Assembly: GCA_020160805.1 (NCBI GenBank)
Contig: JAIUPO010000010.1
Coordinates: forward strand, 1 to 64,000
From: Actinomycetota bacterium
GTDB lineage: Bacteria > Actinomycetota > Actinomycetes > Actinomycetales > Dermatophilaceae
DNA length: 64,000 nucleotides
Direction of reading: 5' to 3'
This document shows positions 30,855 to 40,605 of the stretch, one piece after another. Every line of letters begins with the position of its first letter. Position 1 is the stretch's first letter. A model generated the notes under the pieces. That model saw nothing but the letters and a program-made list of their open reading frames with translations. It did no database searches and was not told where the DNA came from. A program made the position numbers and the translations under genes.

Positions 30855-31840
30855 CGAGTGGCTCCCTCCGTCAGTTCGCGGGCGAGATCGATGGCGGTGC
30901 GCTGCGTATGCCGTGCGCCCGCCACCGTGGAAGACGCCAGACCGCACGCGGGTGTGAGGGTCAACGCGTCGAGATGTTCCGCGGCGAGCCCGACAGTCTC
31001 GAAGGCGTCCAGGACGAGGCGCTTGCCGCGTTCGACGGAGGCCGTGCCGTCGGTGGGGAGAGCGCCGGCATAGAGCCCGATCCCAGACTCGATGGTCGCA
31101 GCCAGCGACTCCCAGCGCGCAGGGGTCGCGTCAGTGACGTCGAGGGCCAAGGCCGCCGCTGCGGTGTTGCGCAGCAACGGGATTGGCGCGCTCGGGTGGC
31201 AGCAGTGGATGACGACGGGGGCCGACTGCGCCTCGACCAGGGCGCGCAGCCCGGTCCCCACGACCTGCGGGTCGACGGCGCGCACCCGGCCGTAGCCACT
31301 GGCATTCGGGAGCAGGCCTTGCAAGACGGCGGGCAGGGACGGCTCATCGAGTTGGATCACCAGGTCGGCGCCAGGAATCAGGCGGCGGGCGTCCGCGGCA
31401 TACCGGCTAATGCCCTCGCTCAGTGAGGCGAGCAGATCGCGGGTGGCTCCGGGGTCGCTGACCGAGCGCTCGCCGCGGTTGAGTTCGACGGAGGCGGCGA
31501 GGGTCCATGGGCCAGCCACCTGGACCTTCAGTGGCCCCGTGTAGCCGTCGTAGGCCTCGGCGAGTTCATCGAGATCCTGACGGATCAGGGCGGCCGTGCG
31601 GGCGGCATCCTTGCCGGGCCGGTCGACGAAGCGCCAACCGCTCGGTTGGAGGTCGACGTGCAGGTCGACCAACAGGCCGGCGCCCCGGCCGATGAGGTCG
31701 GCCCCCGGCCCCCGGGCCGGGGTTTCGGGCAGGTATGGCAGCCCGAGCCCGTCCGCGTCGAGGAGCAGGTCCCGCGTGGTGACGATGGCCTCGCGAACGT
31801 CGGTGCCGGGCCAGGAGCCGATGCCGGTTGCGCGCGTCAC
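30851..31840 (-). CDS. MetE C-terminal-domain-like methionine synthase (cobalamin-independent type)
   Basis: A 329-residue UROD/MetE-like TIM barrel. It corresponds to the catalytic half of MetE, without the N-terminal half. Seen: TGIGSWPGTDVREA at the N-terminus, VQVAGPWTLAASVEL, VIQLDEPSLPAVLQG, VIHCCHPSAP with potential zinc His/Cys ligands near 205, and TPACGLASS near 305 with the third Cys. In Actinobacteria the gene is usually near mnmA, as here, and is annotated as methionine synthase; the methyl donor is not established. The start is GTG at 31840, giving the expected length. Confidence 0.82.
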   Translation of the reverse strand: MTRATGIGSWPGTDVREAIVTTRDLLLDADGLGLPYLPETPARGPGADLIGRGAGLLVDLHVDLQPSGWRFVDRPGKDAARTAALIRQDLDELAEAYDGYTGPLKVQVAGPWTLAASVELNRGERSVSDPGATRDLLASLSEGISRYAADARRLIPGADLVIQLDEPSLPAVLQGLLPNASGYGRVRAVDPQVVGTGLRALVEAQSAPVVIHCCHPSAPIPLLRNTAAAALALDVTDATPARWESLAATIESGIGLYAGALPTDGTASVERGKRLVLDAFETVGLAAEHLDALTLTPACGLASSTVAGARHTQRTAIDLARELTEGATR

Positions 31841-31880
31841 CGCGACATCATCCCGGAGTCCGGGACGGCGCGCGAATCGC

Positions 31881-32543
31881 TCACGGGGCGGGGCGGGCGG
31901 CGATGAAACGCTCGACGGATTCCGGGATCGGGCCGACCGACCACGGGGCTGGGACCGGCGCACCGGCAACTGTGCGCAGGGGTATGACGCCACACCAGAC
32001 ATCGACGGGGCCGGGCGGCTCGGCGGGGTCGCCATCGCGCTGCTTCATGATCCAGTTGTCGTCGCCGATGGCCAGGGCCAGGCCCGCCGTCGCAGCCTCT
32101 TCCTTCTTGGTCGACGGCGGCACTTCGGCATGACGTCCCGGGATGATGTGCTCCGAGATCGTCTCCAGCGCAGTGGATTTCGCGTCTTGCGAAAGAGTCT
32201 CCAGGTGCCCGCGGATCACCACGGAGCGATAGTTGGCTGAGGACTCGAAGGTCGTCTCGGCGACCACGAGGCCATCCATCACGACGACACAAAAGGCCGC
32301 GGGGGCGCCCGCCGCAACCTGCCGCAAGGCGCCCGCCCCCGACGAGCCGTGGAGCAGAATCCGGTCGCCGTCGCGGGCATACAGCATGGGCACGACCCAG
32401 GGCTGGCCGTCCAGGACAGTCGAGAGCGTGCCGACGAGTTGGCTGTCGAGCAGGGCGTCAAGCTGCTCGCGGGTGCCAAGACCCCGATCGGGCTTGCGGG
32501 TCAGGCGGGAGAGGCGGTCGTCGGCGGCGCGGAGGGAGCTCAT
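31881..32543 (-). CDS. Pyridoxamine 5'-phosphate oxidase-related FMN-binding protein
   Basis: A 220-residue split-barrel flavin-binding protein of the NimA/PNPOx-like type: GTREQLDALLDSQLVGTLSTV, WVVPMLYARDGDRILLHGSSG and the central YRSVVIRGHLETL near 105-117. A likely role is FMN- or F420-dependent reduction, or heme/flavin binding; the substrate is unknown. It is 40 bp upstream of the MetE-like gene on the same strand. Confidence 0.85.
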   Translation of the reverse strand: MSSLRAADDRLSRLTRKPDRGLGTREQLDALLDSQLVGTLSTVLDGQPWVVPMLYARDGDRILLHGSSGAGALRQVAAGAPAAFCVVVMDGLVVAETTFESSANYRSVVIRGHLETLSQDAKSTALETISEHIIPGRHAEVPPSTKKEEAATAGLALAIGDDNWIMKQRDGDPAEPPGPVDVWCGVIPLRTVAGAPVPAPWSVGPIPESVERFIAARPAP

Positions 32544-32616
32544 CCGCGCATCACATCACAGTCGACACCCACCGCGCCGGGCATTCCGACGAGGCGCGGG
32601 AGCGTCGCGGGTCGTG

Positions 32617-33338
32617 TCACTCCGCGCGGTCCGCCGGACCGGCGTACCGCGTCACGAGGCGCGCCGCGCGCTGGCGGAGAATGTCGCGAACCGATACGGG
32701 AGAAAGGACGTCGGCGTCATCGCCGAGCTGCCAGATGGCCCACACGGCATGCCGCTCATCCTCGAAGGAAACCTCGAGGCGAACCCAATGATCCAGCTCG
32801 GACTCCTCGGCGCGCACGGCTCGTGCCATGTCGAGCAGTTCCGACAGGCGCGGACGCCGAACGCGAAGGACCACAGGGAAGTCATGATCCGCGAGGAACT
32901 GAGCACAGCGCCTCGCCCACAGTTGGTCGAGGTCGACCCTCGCGGGTCGCTGGGCCGACTCGGGCAGTCGTTCGGCGCTCAGGATCCGAGAGAGCCGGTA
33001 GGTGCGCTCGGCCCCATCTCGCGTCGCCAGAAGATAGGTCCGACCCCGCACCGTGACCAAGCCGATGGGGTCCACTGTCCGCGAGGCCGCGGGCGCGGCG
33101 GGAGCCGCATACTCGATCTGCAGGCGCTTGCCGGCAAGCACGGCCTCACGTACGGGACGCAAGAGTGCCGATGGGATGTCTTCCCCCTCGGTCCGACGAG
33201 ACAGCAGGTCTGTCGCCGGCTCGGCCAGCAAACGTTGCGCGGCAGCACCGAGCCCGCTCTGGTTCGATTCGGGCAGGGCATCGACGACCTTGCGCAGCGC
33301 CGATGCCAGTGCGCCATCGAGCCCGAAGAGGTGCCCGC
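32617..33338 (-). pseudogene. WYL-domain transcriptional regulator remnant lacking its HTH domain
   Basis: About 240 codons match the C-terminal two thirds of a WYL regulator: LDGALASALRKVVDALPES (linker helix), LQIEYAAPAAPAASRTVDPIGLVTVRGR and TYRLSRILSAE (WYL domain), then the WCX extension DVLSPVSVRDILRQRAARL. Full-length relatives are about 310-330 residues with an N-terminal winged helix. Here that domain and any natural start are missing: the family match stops near 33338, and immediately beyond it begins part of an unrelated gene on the other strand. The frame stays open to an ATG at 33363, but those first residues are antisense to the RidA remnant. It cannot bind DNA as a normal WYL regulator. 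Confidence 0.8.
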
Positions 33339-33345
33339 CACCACT

Positions 33346-33526
33346 CGCGAATGTGGTCCGCATCGGCGTCTACACCACCGATGTTGATGCGCTGTTCCCG
33401 CACTATGGCGTTATCGCGGGGCGACTCGCGGCCGCCGGGGTCGCGCCAACCACCACGATGCTCTGCGTCGCGCGGTTGGCCATCCCCGGCCAACTCATCG
33501 AACTCGACGGGACCGCCGTCGCCTAG
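33346..33526 (+). pseudogene. RidA family protein remnant (C-terminal half only)
   Basis: The last 59 codons read LANVVRIGVYTTDVDALFPHY and continue through MLCVARLAIPGQLIELDGTAVA. They match the C-terminal half of RidA/YjgF enamine deaminases, including the VARLAIPGQLIELDGTAVA end. The first 65-75 residues of the normal 130-residue protein are absent; upstream the frame enters antisense WYL sequence. No start codon with a ribosome binding site exists. It is the partner of the head-to-head deletion described for the WYL remnant. Confidence 0.8.
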
Positions 33527-33538
33527 TCCTCCAGGAGT

Positions 33539-34864
33539 TCAGGCTGCGTCGCGCGGCCCGTCGGCGGGAGACGACGGCGCGTCGGCGAGGGCTTGGCGCG
33601 CGAGGCGCTCGGTGACGGCGTGTGGGTCGGTGCGGGCGTCATACCGCCAGAAGTCGCGCAGCCAGGCGGCGGTCAGGCCGACGCCGGCGATGCAAGCGAG
33701 GCCGCCGCTGGTGATGGCGCCGCGCACATTCCACGCGTCGGCGACCAGGCCGGCGCGCATCTGCCCGCCGAGCGGACCGACCGAATAGGACAGCATCTCG
33801 ATCCCCGCGAGTCGACCCCGCATCCGCTCCGGGATGGTCTGGTTCCACACCGTGCCGCGGAAGACGGCGGAGATATTGTCCGCGGCGCCCGCGAGGGCGA
33901 GGGCACCCATCGCCAGCCAGATCGACGGCGCGAGCCCGACGAGGGCGATGGCCAGGCCGTATGCCGCGGCAGCGATCGTGATCGCCCGGCCGTGGTGATG
34001 CACCCGCGGCATCCACCCGGAAAGCGTCGTGGCGATGAGGGCGCCGACCGTCTCAGCCGAATACAGCATGCCAACCAGCTCCGGCCGGCCAAAGACTTCC
34101 TCGGCGAAGGCCGGGAAGAGCACGATCGGCATCGCGAGGAACATCGCGGCGATATCGATGAGATAGGTCGCGAGCAAATCGCGGCGGCGCACGGCATACG
34201 TCCAGCCCTCGGCGATGCCCCGCAGCGATGGGGGCGTGGTCTCCTCGCGATGCGGATAGGGGCGCATCGCGGCATACATCGCGGTGGCCACGAGCATCCC
34301 GAGCACATCGACGACGAAGCACCAGCCGATCCCCACCTTGGCGATGAGCAGCCCGGCGAGGGTAGGGCCCAGGAAGAGCCCGGCATGCAGGCCGAAGGAG
34401 GCCAGGGCATTGGCTTGCGTCAATTGGTCGTGCCGAACTGTCCTGGGCAATAACGACTCTCGCGACGGTCGCTGCAAGGCGCCAACGCAGGTCAGCAACG
34501 CGCCGACGACGAAAATCAGCGGAATGCTCGGGTTGTCGTGGAACGCGTTGCCCGCCAGCACCCCCATGAGCACAACCTGGGCGCTGCCGCACAGGACCAG
34601 CAGCCGCTTCCGATCGACATGGTCCGCGAGCGCCCCGCCCCAGAGGCCGAAGACCACGAGGGGCACGAGTTGGACAGCGCCCATCAGGCCGACCATCGCG
34701 TTCGAGCCGGTCTCGCGATAGATCAAGAAGGGCAGCGCGACATAGGACACCATGTGCCCGAGATAAAAGACGCTGCCGGCGATGAGCAGCAGCCGGAAGT
34801 CGCGCGACTCCCGAGCGGGCGTCAGGTCGAGGCGGAGGGCGGCGATCCGGGAGCGCAGGCTCAC
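33539..34864 (-). CDS. MFS transporter (MFS_3, multidrug-type exporter)
   Basis: A 441-residue membrane protein with about 12 helices. After a short cytosolic N-terminus, [20 protein letters not shown] begins helix 1. The loop between helices 2 and 3 has [16 protein letters not shown], a typical MFS motif A, and [22 protein letters not shown] is the pattern of the MFS_3/enterobactin-exporter-like group. The start is GTG at 34864, overlapping the mnmA stop by 4 bp. The coupling is probably positional and not functional. Confidence 0.9.
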   Translation of the reverse strand: MSLRSRIAALRLDLTPARESRDFRLLLIAGSVFYLGHMVSYVALPFLIYRETGSNAMVGLMGAVQLVPLVVFGLWGGALADHVDRKRLLVLCGSAQVVLMGVLAGNAFHDNPSIPLIFVVGALLTCVGALQRPSRESLLPRTVRHDQLTQANALASFGLHAGLFLGPTLAGLLIAKVGIGWCFVVDVLGMLVATAMYAAMRPYPHREETTPPSLRGIAEGWTYAVRRRDLLATYLIDIAAMFLAMPIVLFPAFAEEVFGRPELVGMLYSAETVGALIATTLSGWMPRVHHHGRAITIAAAAYGLAIALVGLAPSIWLAMGALALAGAADNISAVFRGTVWNQTIPERMRGRLAGIEMLSYSVGPLGGQMRAGLVADAWNVRGAITSGGLACIAGVGLTAAWLRDFWRYDARTDPHAVTERLARQALADAPSSPADGPRDAA

Positions 34865-35958
34865 GACGCGGGCTCGGTAGGCCGCCCGCGCCCTGCCGTC
34901 TCGATGGTCGCCGACCCGACGACGCGGGTGCCGTCATACAGAACCACGGACTGGCCGGGGGCGATGCCGCGGATGCGACGGTCGAGCAGGACGCGCACCC
35001 GGGTGCCGTCCGGCTCAACGGTGGCCGGCACTTCCTCCCCGTGGGCGCGCACCTGTGCGCCCAACTGGCTCGGCCCGGTCGGCGCGGGACCGCACCACAG
35101 CGCCCGCATGCCGACAATCTCATCGACGCCGAGCAGATCCGCCGTCCCGATGGTCACGGTGTTGGCGGCCCGGTCGATCCCCACGACATAACGCGCCTGA
35201 CCGTCCATCGCGCTGCGGTCGAGCCCGAGACCCTTGCGCTGGCCGATCGTAAAGCCGTAGGCCCCCTCATGGTGACCGACCACCGACCCGTCGGCATCGA
35301 GAATCTTGCCCGGCTGCTCCCCCAGCCGCTTGGTCAGCCAGCCGCGGGTGTCGCCGTCGGGGATGAAGCAGATGTCATAGGAGTCCGGCTTCTTGGCGAC
35401 ATAGAAGCCGCGCGCCGCCGCCTCCTCGCGGACCATCGGCTTGGTCGTGTCGCCGAGCGGGAAGAAGGCCTGGGCCAGTTGCTCGGCGGTCAGGACGCCG
35501 AGGACATAGGACTGGTCCTTCGCGGCGTCGACCGCTCGGTGGAGTTCCCGGCCGGCCGGCCCGTCGACGATCTGCGCGTAGTGCCCCGTCGCCACGGCAT
35601 CGAAACCGAGGGCGAGCGCCTTGTCGAGGAGGGCGCTGAACTTGATCTTCTCGTTGCACCGCAGGCAAGGATTCGGGGTGCGGCCCGCGGCATACTCCGC
35701 AACGAAGTCGTCCATGACATCGCGCTGGAAACGGTCGGCCAGATCCCAGACATAAAACGGTATGCCGAGCATGTCGGCCACCCGTCGGGCATCGCCGGCG
35801 TCCTCCAATGTGCAACAGCCACGGGCGGATTCGCGCAGCGTGGCGGCCGATCGGGAGAGGGCGAGGTGGACGCCGACGACCTCATGGCCGGCGTCCAGCA
35901 TGCGCGCCGCGGCGACCGCGGAGTCGACGCCACCGCTCATCGCGGCGACGACCCGCAT
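34861..35958 (-). CDS. mnmA: tRNA-specific 2-thiouridylase MnmA
   Basis: A 365-residue enzyme that thiolates U34 of tRNA Lys, Glu and Gln. Seen: PP-loop [17 protein letters not shown] at the N-terminus, catalytic Cys in [18 protein letters not shown] near 98, [16 protein letters not shown], the second catalytic Cys in [10 protein letters not shown] near 195, and C-terminal beta domains. ATG at 35958 overlaps the iscS stop by one base (TGATG). It receives sulfur from the upstream cysteine desulfurase. Confidence 0.97.
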   Translation of the reverse strand: MRVVAAMSGGVDSAVAAARMLDAGHEVVGVHLALSRSAATLRESARGCCTLEDAGDARRVADMLGIPFYVWDLADRFQRDVMDDFVAEYAAGRTPNPCLRCNEKIKFSALLDKALALGFDAVATGHYAQIVDGPAGRELHRAVDAAKDQSYVLGVLTAEQLAQAFFPLGDTTKPMVREEAAARGFYVAKKPDSYDICFIPDGDTRGWLTKRLGEQPGKILDADGSVVGHHEGAYGFTIGQRKGLGLDRSAMDGQARYVVGIDRAANTVTIGTADLLGVDEIVGMRALWCGPAPTGPSQLGAQVRAHGEEVPATVEPDGTRVRVLLDRRIRGIAPGQSVVLYDGTRVVGSATIETAGRGRPTEPAS

Positions 35959-37142
35959 CAGGCAGCACCTCTTGCTCGGCGCGCCCGGGCGACCGCCTCC
36001 GGGAGCGCCGCGAGCACCGCGGCGACGTCTGCCTGGGTGGACGTATGCCCGAGGCTCAAGCGGATCGCCCCCCGCGCGTCCTCCTCGGGGATCCCCATGG
36101 CCAGGAGCACATGGCTGGCCCGCGGGACGCCGGCCGTGCAGGCCGAGCCGGTGGCGCAGCAGATGCCGGCCGCGTCGAGCAGGAAGAGCAAGGAGTCCCC
36201 GTCCGTCCCCGGGACCCGCAGATGCACATTGCCGGGGAGCCGGTCCATTGCACTGCCCGGGGTCCAGGCGCCCGTGACCTCGATGCCGAGGTCGAGATCG
36301 AGCGCGCCCTGGATCAGGTTGTCGCGCAAGGTAATCAATCGCGCGGACTCGACGGCCAGCATGCCCACAGCTGCCTCAACCGCGGCTGCCAGCGCGGCGG
36401 CTCCCGCGGCATCGACCGTGCCGGAACGCACCAGGCGCTCCTGCCCCCCGCCATGCAATTGCGGGGTGAGCTTGGCGTCCCGTCTCGCCAGGAGAGCGCC
36501 GGTGCCGACCGGCCCGCCGAGCTTGTGACCGGTCAGCGAGAGCAAGTCCAGACCGCTCGCCGCGAAATCGACCGGAACGTGCCCCACCGCCTGGACCGCG
36601 TCGCTGTGGATGGGTATGCCGTGTTCCCGGGCCACCGCGGCCAACTCGCCGATCGGCTGAATGGTGCCGATCTCGTTGTTGGCCCACATGATCGAGATCA
36701 GCGCAATGGAGCTCGGGTCGCGCACGGCATCCCGCAGGGCATCGACGGTGACCACGCCTCGGTCGTCGGGTTCGGCGAAAAGCGCTGCGGCGCCCAAGGA
36801 TTCGACGAGGAACTCGACCGGATCCAGCACGGCGTGGTGCTCGATGCCGCTCAGCACGATCCCTCGGCGGGCGGGGTCCGCCGCCTGACGGGCGGCATAC
36901 GCACCCTTGATGGCGAGATTGTCGGCCTCGGTGCCGCCGGAGGTGAAGATGACCTCACTGGGCTGGGCGCCCAGGGCGCCCGCGAGTCGTTCGCGTGACT
37001 CCTCGACAACGCGCCGCATCGCGCGCCCAGCGGAATTGAGCGCCGACGGATTGCCGGTCTGCCCGAGGTGCTCGATCAGGGCTTCGCGCGCCACGGCAAG
37101 GACCGGCGTCGTCGCGGCGTGATCGAGATAGTGAGCGGGCAC
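35958..37142 (-). CDS. iscS: Cysteine desulfurase (NifS/IscS type)
   Basis: A 394-residue PLP enzyme that removes sulfur from cysteine. The N-terminus [11 protein letters not shown] and [14 protein letters not shown] are typical; [15 protein letters not shown] and the PLP Lys in LTGHKLGGP near 210 are present; the catalytic Cys is in ATGSACTAG near 330. It supplies MnmA, encoded directly downstream with a one-base overlap, and perhaps Fe-S assembly. Same order as in Mycobacterium (etfBA, iscS, mnmA) from established knowledge. Confidence 0.95.
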   Translation of the reverse strand: MPAHYLDHAATTPVLAVAREALIEHLGQTGNPSALNSAGRAMRRVVEESRERLAGALGAQPSEVIFTSGGTEADNLAIKGAYAARQAADPARRGIVLSGIEHHAVLDPVEFLVESLGAAALFAEPDDRGVVTVDALRDAVRDPSSIALISIMWANNEIGTIQPIGELAAVAREHGIPIHSDAVQAVGHVPVDFAASGLDLLSLTGHKLGGPVGTGALLARRDAKLTPQLHGGGQERLVRSGTVDAAGAAALAAAVEAAVGMLAVESARLITLRDNLIQGALDLDLGIEVTGAWTPGSAMDRLPGNVHLRVPGTDGDSLLFLLDAAGICCATGSACTAGVPRASHVLLAMGIPEEDARGAIRLSLGHTSTQADVAAVLAALPEAVARARRARGAA

Positions 37143-37204
37143 CGACCAAGTTTACGGGGACGCAGACACGCCCCCCAGCGGCATAGTCCGCCCCGCCAGG
37201 AAAC

Positions 37205-37274
37205 CTAACGCCCGGGCTACCCACTGGTACCGGCTGTGATCACGACCAATACCAGGCGGTAGCCCGGGCGTTAG
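37205..37274. repeat. Intergenic inverted repeat, family A copy 2
   Basis: 25-bp arms (37205-37229 and 37250-37274) match at 23 of 25 positions. The core TACCAGGCGGTAG is identical to copy 1 at 7401-7446. Read on the minus strand, the spacer GGTCGTGATCACAGCCGG matches the spacer of copy 1, so the element is in the opposite orientation. It lies between the end of etfA and the start of iscS, where it can end the etfBA transcript. Confidence 0.82.
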
Positions 37275-37310
37275 CTGAGCGGCGCGTTAGCTGAAGCCTA
37301 AGTGCCGCGG

Positions 37311-38267
37311 TCAGGCCTTCGATGCCTGGACTGCGGAGGTGGCCTGGGGCAAGACAGCGAACAGGTCGCCGACGACGCCGAAGTCGACCAGCTCGAAGAT
37401 CGGCGCTTCCGCGTCCTTGTTGACCGCGATGATCGTCTTGGAGGTCTGCATGCCAGCGCGGTGCTGGATGGCACCGGAGATGCCGCACGCGACATACAAC
37501 TGAGGGCTGACCTGCTTGCCCGTTTGCCCGACCTGGGAGGTATGCGGATACCACCCCGCGTCGACCGCGGCGCGGGAGGCGCCGACGGCCGCGCCGAGGG
37601 AGTCCGCGAACTCCTCGACCGGGCTGAAGTCGCCACCGGTGCCCCGTCCGCCGGAGACGACGATCGCTGCCTCGGTCAGCTCGGGACGGCCGGACGCCTT
37701 CTTCTCCTTGGCCTCGGTGATCTGGGCGGCCTTGGCGGCCTCGGAGATCGTGAGGTTGACGGGGACGACCTGTCCAGCTGCCGGCTTCTCTTGCGGCGCA
37801 GCGGAGTTCGGCTTCACGCAGATGATCGGCGTGCCCTTGGTCACCGTCGAGGTGACGGTATAGGAGCCGGCGAAGACCGACTGCGTCGTCTCGATGCCAC
37901 CATCGCCCGCCTGGACATCGACGGCATCGGTGATCAGGCCCGAGTCGGTGCGGATCGCGACGCGCGCGGCGATTTCCTTGCCTGCCGGGTTGGAGGGCAC
38001 GAGCAGCGCGGCGGGCTTGAGCTTGCCGACCAGAGCGGCGAGGAACTCGGCCTGCGGGGCGACGAGGTAGCCCGTCAGATCGGCGCTGTCCATGGCATAC
38101 ACCCGGTTCGCGCCGAACTTCGCGAGGGTGGCCTGGGCCTCCTGCGCGCCGGCGCCAAGGAAGATGGCGGACGGCTCGCCGAGACGGGCGGCGATGGTCA
38201 GCAGTTCGGCGGTGGTCTTGCGGACCTGGCCGTTGGCGTGGTCCACGAGGACGAAGATCTCAGCCAT
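37311..38267 (-). CDS. etfA: Electron transfer flavoprotein alpha subunit
   Basis: A 318-residue ETF alpha subunit that carries electrons from acyl-CoA dehydrogenases. Seen: [20 protein letters not shown] at the N-terminus, then the FAD-binding C-terminal domain: [50 protein letters not shown] and [20 protein letters not shown] precedes the ATG at 38267. It follows etfB by 35 bp. Confidence 0.97.
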   Translation of the reverse strand: MAEIFVLVDHANGQVRKTTAELLTIAARLGEPSAIFLGAGAQEAQATLAKFGANRVYAMDSADLTGYLVAPQAEFLAALVGKLKPAALLVPSNPAGKEIAARVAIRTDSGLITDAVDVQAGDGGIETTQSVFAGSYTVTSTVTKGTPIICVKPNSAAPQEKPAAGQVVPVNLTISEAAKAAQITEAKEKKASGRPELTEAAIVVSGGRGTGGDFSPVEEFADSLGAAVGASRAAVDAGWYPHTSQVGQTGKQVSPQLYVACGISGAIQHRAGMQTSKTIIAVNKDAEAPIFELVDFGVVGDLFAVLPQATSAVQASKA

Positions 38268-38302
38268 GGTTACTCCTTGAAATGTCAAGCCGTCGTGGGC
38301 GA

Positions 38303-39085
38303 TCAGATGAACTTGCGGGAGGCGAGGAAGTCGGCGAGTTTGCTGCCGCCATCGCCCTCATCGGTGACGATCTGGCCCTGCTCGCGCGGCGGCCGCTTGG
38401 TCACCGACAGCACCTTCGTGTAGGCGCCCGCAGCACCCACGGCACCGGCGTCAACACCCAAGTCGGCCAGCGACCAGGTTTCGACCGGCTTCTTCTTGGC
38501 GGCCATGATCCCCTTGAAGGAGGGATATCGCGGCTCGTTGATCTGGTCGGTGACCGACACCAGCGCGGGCAGCTTGGCGATGATCGTCTCGCTGGCGGTG
38601 TCGCCATCGCGGCGGATCGTCACGCCATCCCCGTCCACCGTCAACTCGGACGCGAAGGTGACCTGCGGCAGGCCGAGGCGCTCGGCGAGCATCGCCGGAA
38701 CCACGCCCATCGTGCCGTCCGTCGACGCCATGCCGGTGATGACCAGGTCGGGCGCACCGATCTTTTCGATCGCCTTGGCGAGCAGCAGCGAGGTCGCGAA
38801 CGCGTCAGAACCGCGGATCGCCTCGTCGCTGATGTGCACGCCCTTGTCGGCGCCCATCTGCAGTGCCTTCTTGACGGCATCGGCGGCCTTGTCGGGGCCG
38901 ATGGTGACGACGGTGACCTCACCCTCGCCGGCCTCGGCGATCTTCAGCGCCTCCTCAACGGCATACTCATCGAGCTCGGACAACAGGCCGTCGACGCTTT
39001 CGCGGTTCGTGGTCAGGTCGGACTCATCGAAGCCGCGATCAGCCTGAGCGTCCGGAACGTACTTGACACACACGACGATATTCAT
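38303..39085 (-). CDS. etfB: Electron transfer flavoprotein beta subunit
   Basis: A 260-residue ETF beta subunit. The N-terminus MNIVVCVKYVPDAQADRGFD is typical, followed by the AMP-binding region VVTIGPDKAADAVKKALQMGADKGVHISDE and the recognition stretch EINEPRY-like QINEPRYPSFKGIMAAKKKPVETW, which contacts partner dehydrogenases. It is the first gene of etfBA, 150 bp downstream of the enoyl-CoA hydratase gene on the same strand. Confidence 0.97.
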   Translation of the reverse strand: MNIVVCVKYVPDAQADRGFDESDLTTNRESVDGLLSELDEYAVEEALKIAEAGEGEVTVVTIGPDKAADAVKKALQMGADKGVHISDEAIRGSDAFATSLLLAKAIEKIGAPDLVITGMASTDGTMGVVPAMLAERLGLPQVTFASELTVDGDGVTIRRDGDTASETIIAKLPALVSVTDQINEPRYPSFKGIMAAKKKPVETWSLADLGVDAGAVGAAGAYTKVLSVTKRPPREQGQIVTDEGDGGSKLADFLASRKFI

Positions 39086-39235
39086 GGTCGCTGAAATCCT
39101 TCACGGGCTAGGGATCGCCCGGTGGCCGGGCGCTGGCACTCCCGCAAGTTTCTCAGCCGAAATGACCGATCGGCCCCAGCCGGAGCGTGATTGTCAACAC
39201 GCCATGAGCCGGGGCCGATCGATGAACAGCTGTGA

Positions 39236-40015
39236 TCAGCGGCCGGTGAAGCTCGCCTTGCCTGGACCGTTGGCCACGAACGAGTCCATGCCGATCTGTC
39301 GGTCGTCGGTGGCGAATAGGCCGGTGAAGAGCATGCGCTCAACCTCCAGCCCCGTCTGCAAGTCGACATCCAACCCGCGGTCGATAGCCTCCTTCGCCGC
39401 AGCCATCGCGAGAGCGGGCCCACCACGGAAGCGGGCCATGCTGCGGCGCGCCGCGGCATACACCTCCTCGGCGGGCACGACCTCATCCACGAGGCCGATC
39501 GCGAGTGCCTCGGCGGCATCCACGAACCGACCGCTGAAGATGAGTTCCTTGGCCCGGGACGGCCCGACAAGGCGCGCGAGCCGCTGGGTGCCGCCGGCGC
39601 CGGGGATGATTCCGAGCAGGATTTCCGGCTGACCGAGTTTGGCGTTGTCGGCGGCGATGCGGAAGTCACAGGCCAGCGCCACCTCGCAGCCGCCGCCCAG
39701 CGCATAGCCGGTGATGGCGGCCACGGTGGGCTTCGGGATGGCCGCGAGCGCCCGGGTGAACTCCTGCAGCCCTTGCGCGGCGCGCACCATGTCGGTGTAG
39801 CCCATGGCCTGCATCTGCTTGATGTCAGCGCCAGCGGCGAAGACCTTCTCGCCGCCATAGACGATGACCCCGAAGACCTCCGGATCGGCGGCAGCAGCCT
39901 TCGACGCCTCCCCCAGCTCGGTCTGCACCTGCTGGTTCAGGGCATTCATCGGTGGCCGGTTCAGCCGGATCGTGCCGATGCCGTCCTCGACCTCGAGGCT
40001 GACGAATTCGCCCAC
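39236..40015 (-). CDS. Enoyl-CoA hydratase/isomerase family protein
   Basis: A 259-residue crotonase-fold protein. Oxyanion-hole and catalytic features: FAAGADIKQMQ near 62, TGYALGGGCEVALACDFRIAA near 100 and the catalytic Glu region GQPEILLGIIPGAGGTQRLARLVG near 125-148, with both Glu of true hydratases apparently present. It should hydrate enoyl-CoA in beta-oxidation, consistent with the downstream etfBA. The GTG start lies one base after the ybjN-like stop, so it is translationally linked to that gene. Confidence 0.92.
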   Translation of the reverse strand: MGEFVSLEVEDGIGTIRLNRPPMNALNQQVQTELGEASKAAAADPEVFGVIVYGGEKVFAAGADIKQMQAMGYTDMVRAAQGLQEFTRALAAIPKPTVAAITGYALGGGCEVALACDFRIAADNAKLGQPEILLGIIPGAGGTQRLARLVGPSRAKELIFSGRFVDAAEALAIGLVDEVVPAEEVYAAARRSMARFRGGPALAMAAAKEAIDRGLDVDLQTGLEVERMLFTGLFATDDRQIGMDSFVANGPGKASFTGR

Positions 40016-40016
40016 G

Positions 40017-40571
40017 TCAGCCCTGCTGCCCCGTGCCATTGAGGCCGAACGAGGCGCCGGGGCCCTCGGGCTGCTGCTCACCCTGCATGGCGGCCAACTT
40101 CTCCTCGCCGATCGCGCGCTGGTGCCAAAGCGAAACACCTTGCAGCACAAGCGGAATCGCGACCATCAAGAGGCTGCGCACGTCGGCACCGCGCGGCAGC
40201 ATGTGCTCGGAGGTGACAAGGAGGGTGTCGTTCGCCAAACCCGTCTTGATCATGTTGAAGGCGATATTGACGTCATTGCAGGCTTCGAGCCGCTCGACCT
40301 GGTCGGTCGGCACCGGGTCCGCCAGCTGCCACTGACCGAACAGTCGCAACACCTGGGCGTCCTCTTCGGAGAAGCGGATGAACAACTGCTGCTGCTCGAC
40401 CTGGAAGGACAGGTCGCCGTCGGAGTCCAGGGTGGGCTCGAGCTCGAGGCTGCGCAGCGCGTCCGCGAGGCGCTCGCCAAGCGGCGCCTCCGCCGGCGGC
40501 TCGGTGTCGCCAGCCGGTGCGGGATTGCCGCCGAAGCCGGGCAGGTTGGGAAGTGCGGTGGGATCAGTCAT
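40017..40571 (-). CDS. YbjN domain-containing protein
   Basis: A 184-residue soluble protein. The YbjN domain (type III chaperone-like fold) spans about 30-150: LGERLADALRSLELEPTLDS, IRFSEEDAQVLRLFGQWQLA and LLVTSEHMLPRGADVRSLLM. Pro/Gly-rich tails flank it. Function unknown; E. coli YbjN affects motility and stress responses. ATG at 40571, divergent from glgX across 34 bp. Confidence 0.85.
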   Translation of the reverse strand: MTDPTALPNLPGFGGNPAPAGDTEPPAEAPLGERLADALRSLELEPTLDSDGDLSFQVEQQQLFIRFSEEDAQVLRLFGQWQLADPVPTDQVERLEACNDVNIAFNMIKTGLANDTLLVTSEHMLPRGADVRSLLMVAIPLVLQGVSLWHQRAIGEEKLAAMQGEQQPEGPGASFGLNGTGQQG

Positions 40572-40591
40572 TCCCTCAACCTACCCACACA

Positions 40592-40597
40592 TAGGGT
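40592..40597 (+). promoter_or_regulatory. Candidate -10 box (TAGGGT) for leaderless glgX
   Basis: CACATAGGGT, identical to the stretch before the DJ-1 gene, ends 8 bases before the glgX ATG. No ribosome binding site lies in between. Confidence 0.5.
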
Positions 40598-40605
40598 TAG
40601 GGACC

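Noticed and set aside
33053-33345. N-terminal extension of the RidA frame as a fusion protein
   Set aside because: The upstream part is antisense to the WYL coding sequence, is Arg/Ser-rich and has no ribosome binding site, so it is better read as a deletion scar than as a fusion.
40378-40605. A longer glgX start at 40378
   Set aside because: The extra 76 codons overlap the ybjN-like gene in antisense and would displace the normal N-terminus; the ATG at 40606 gives the family length.
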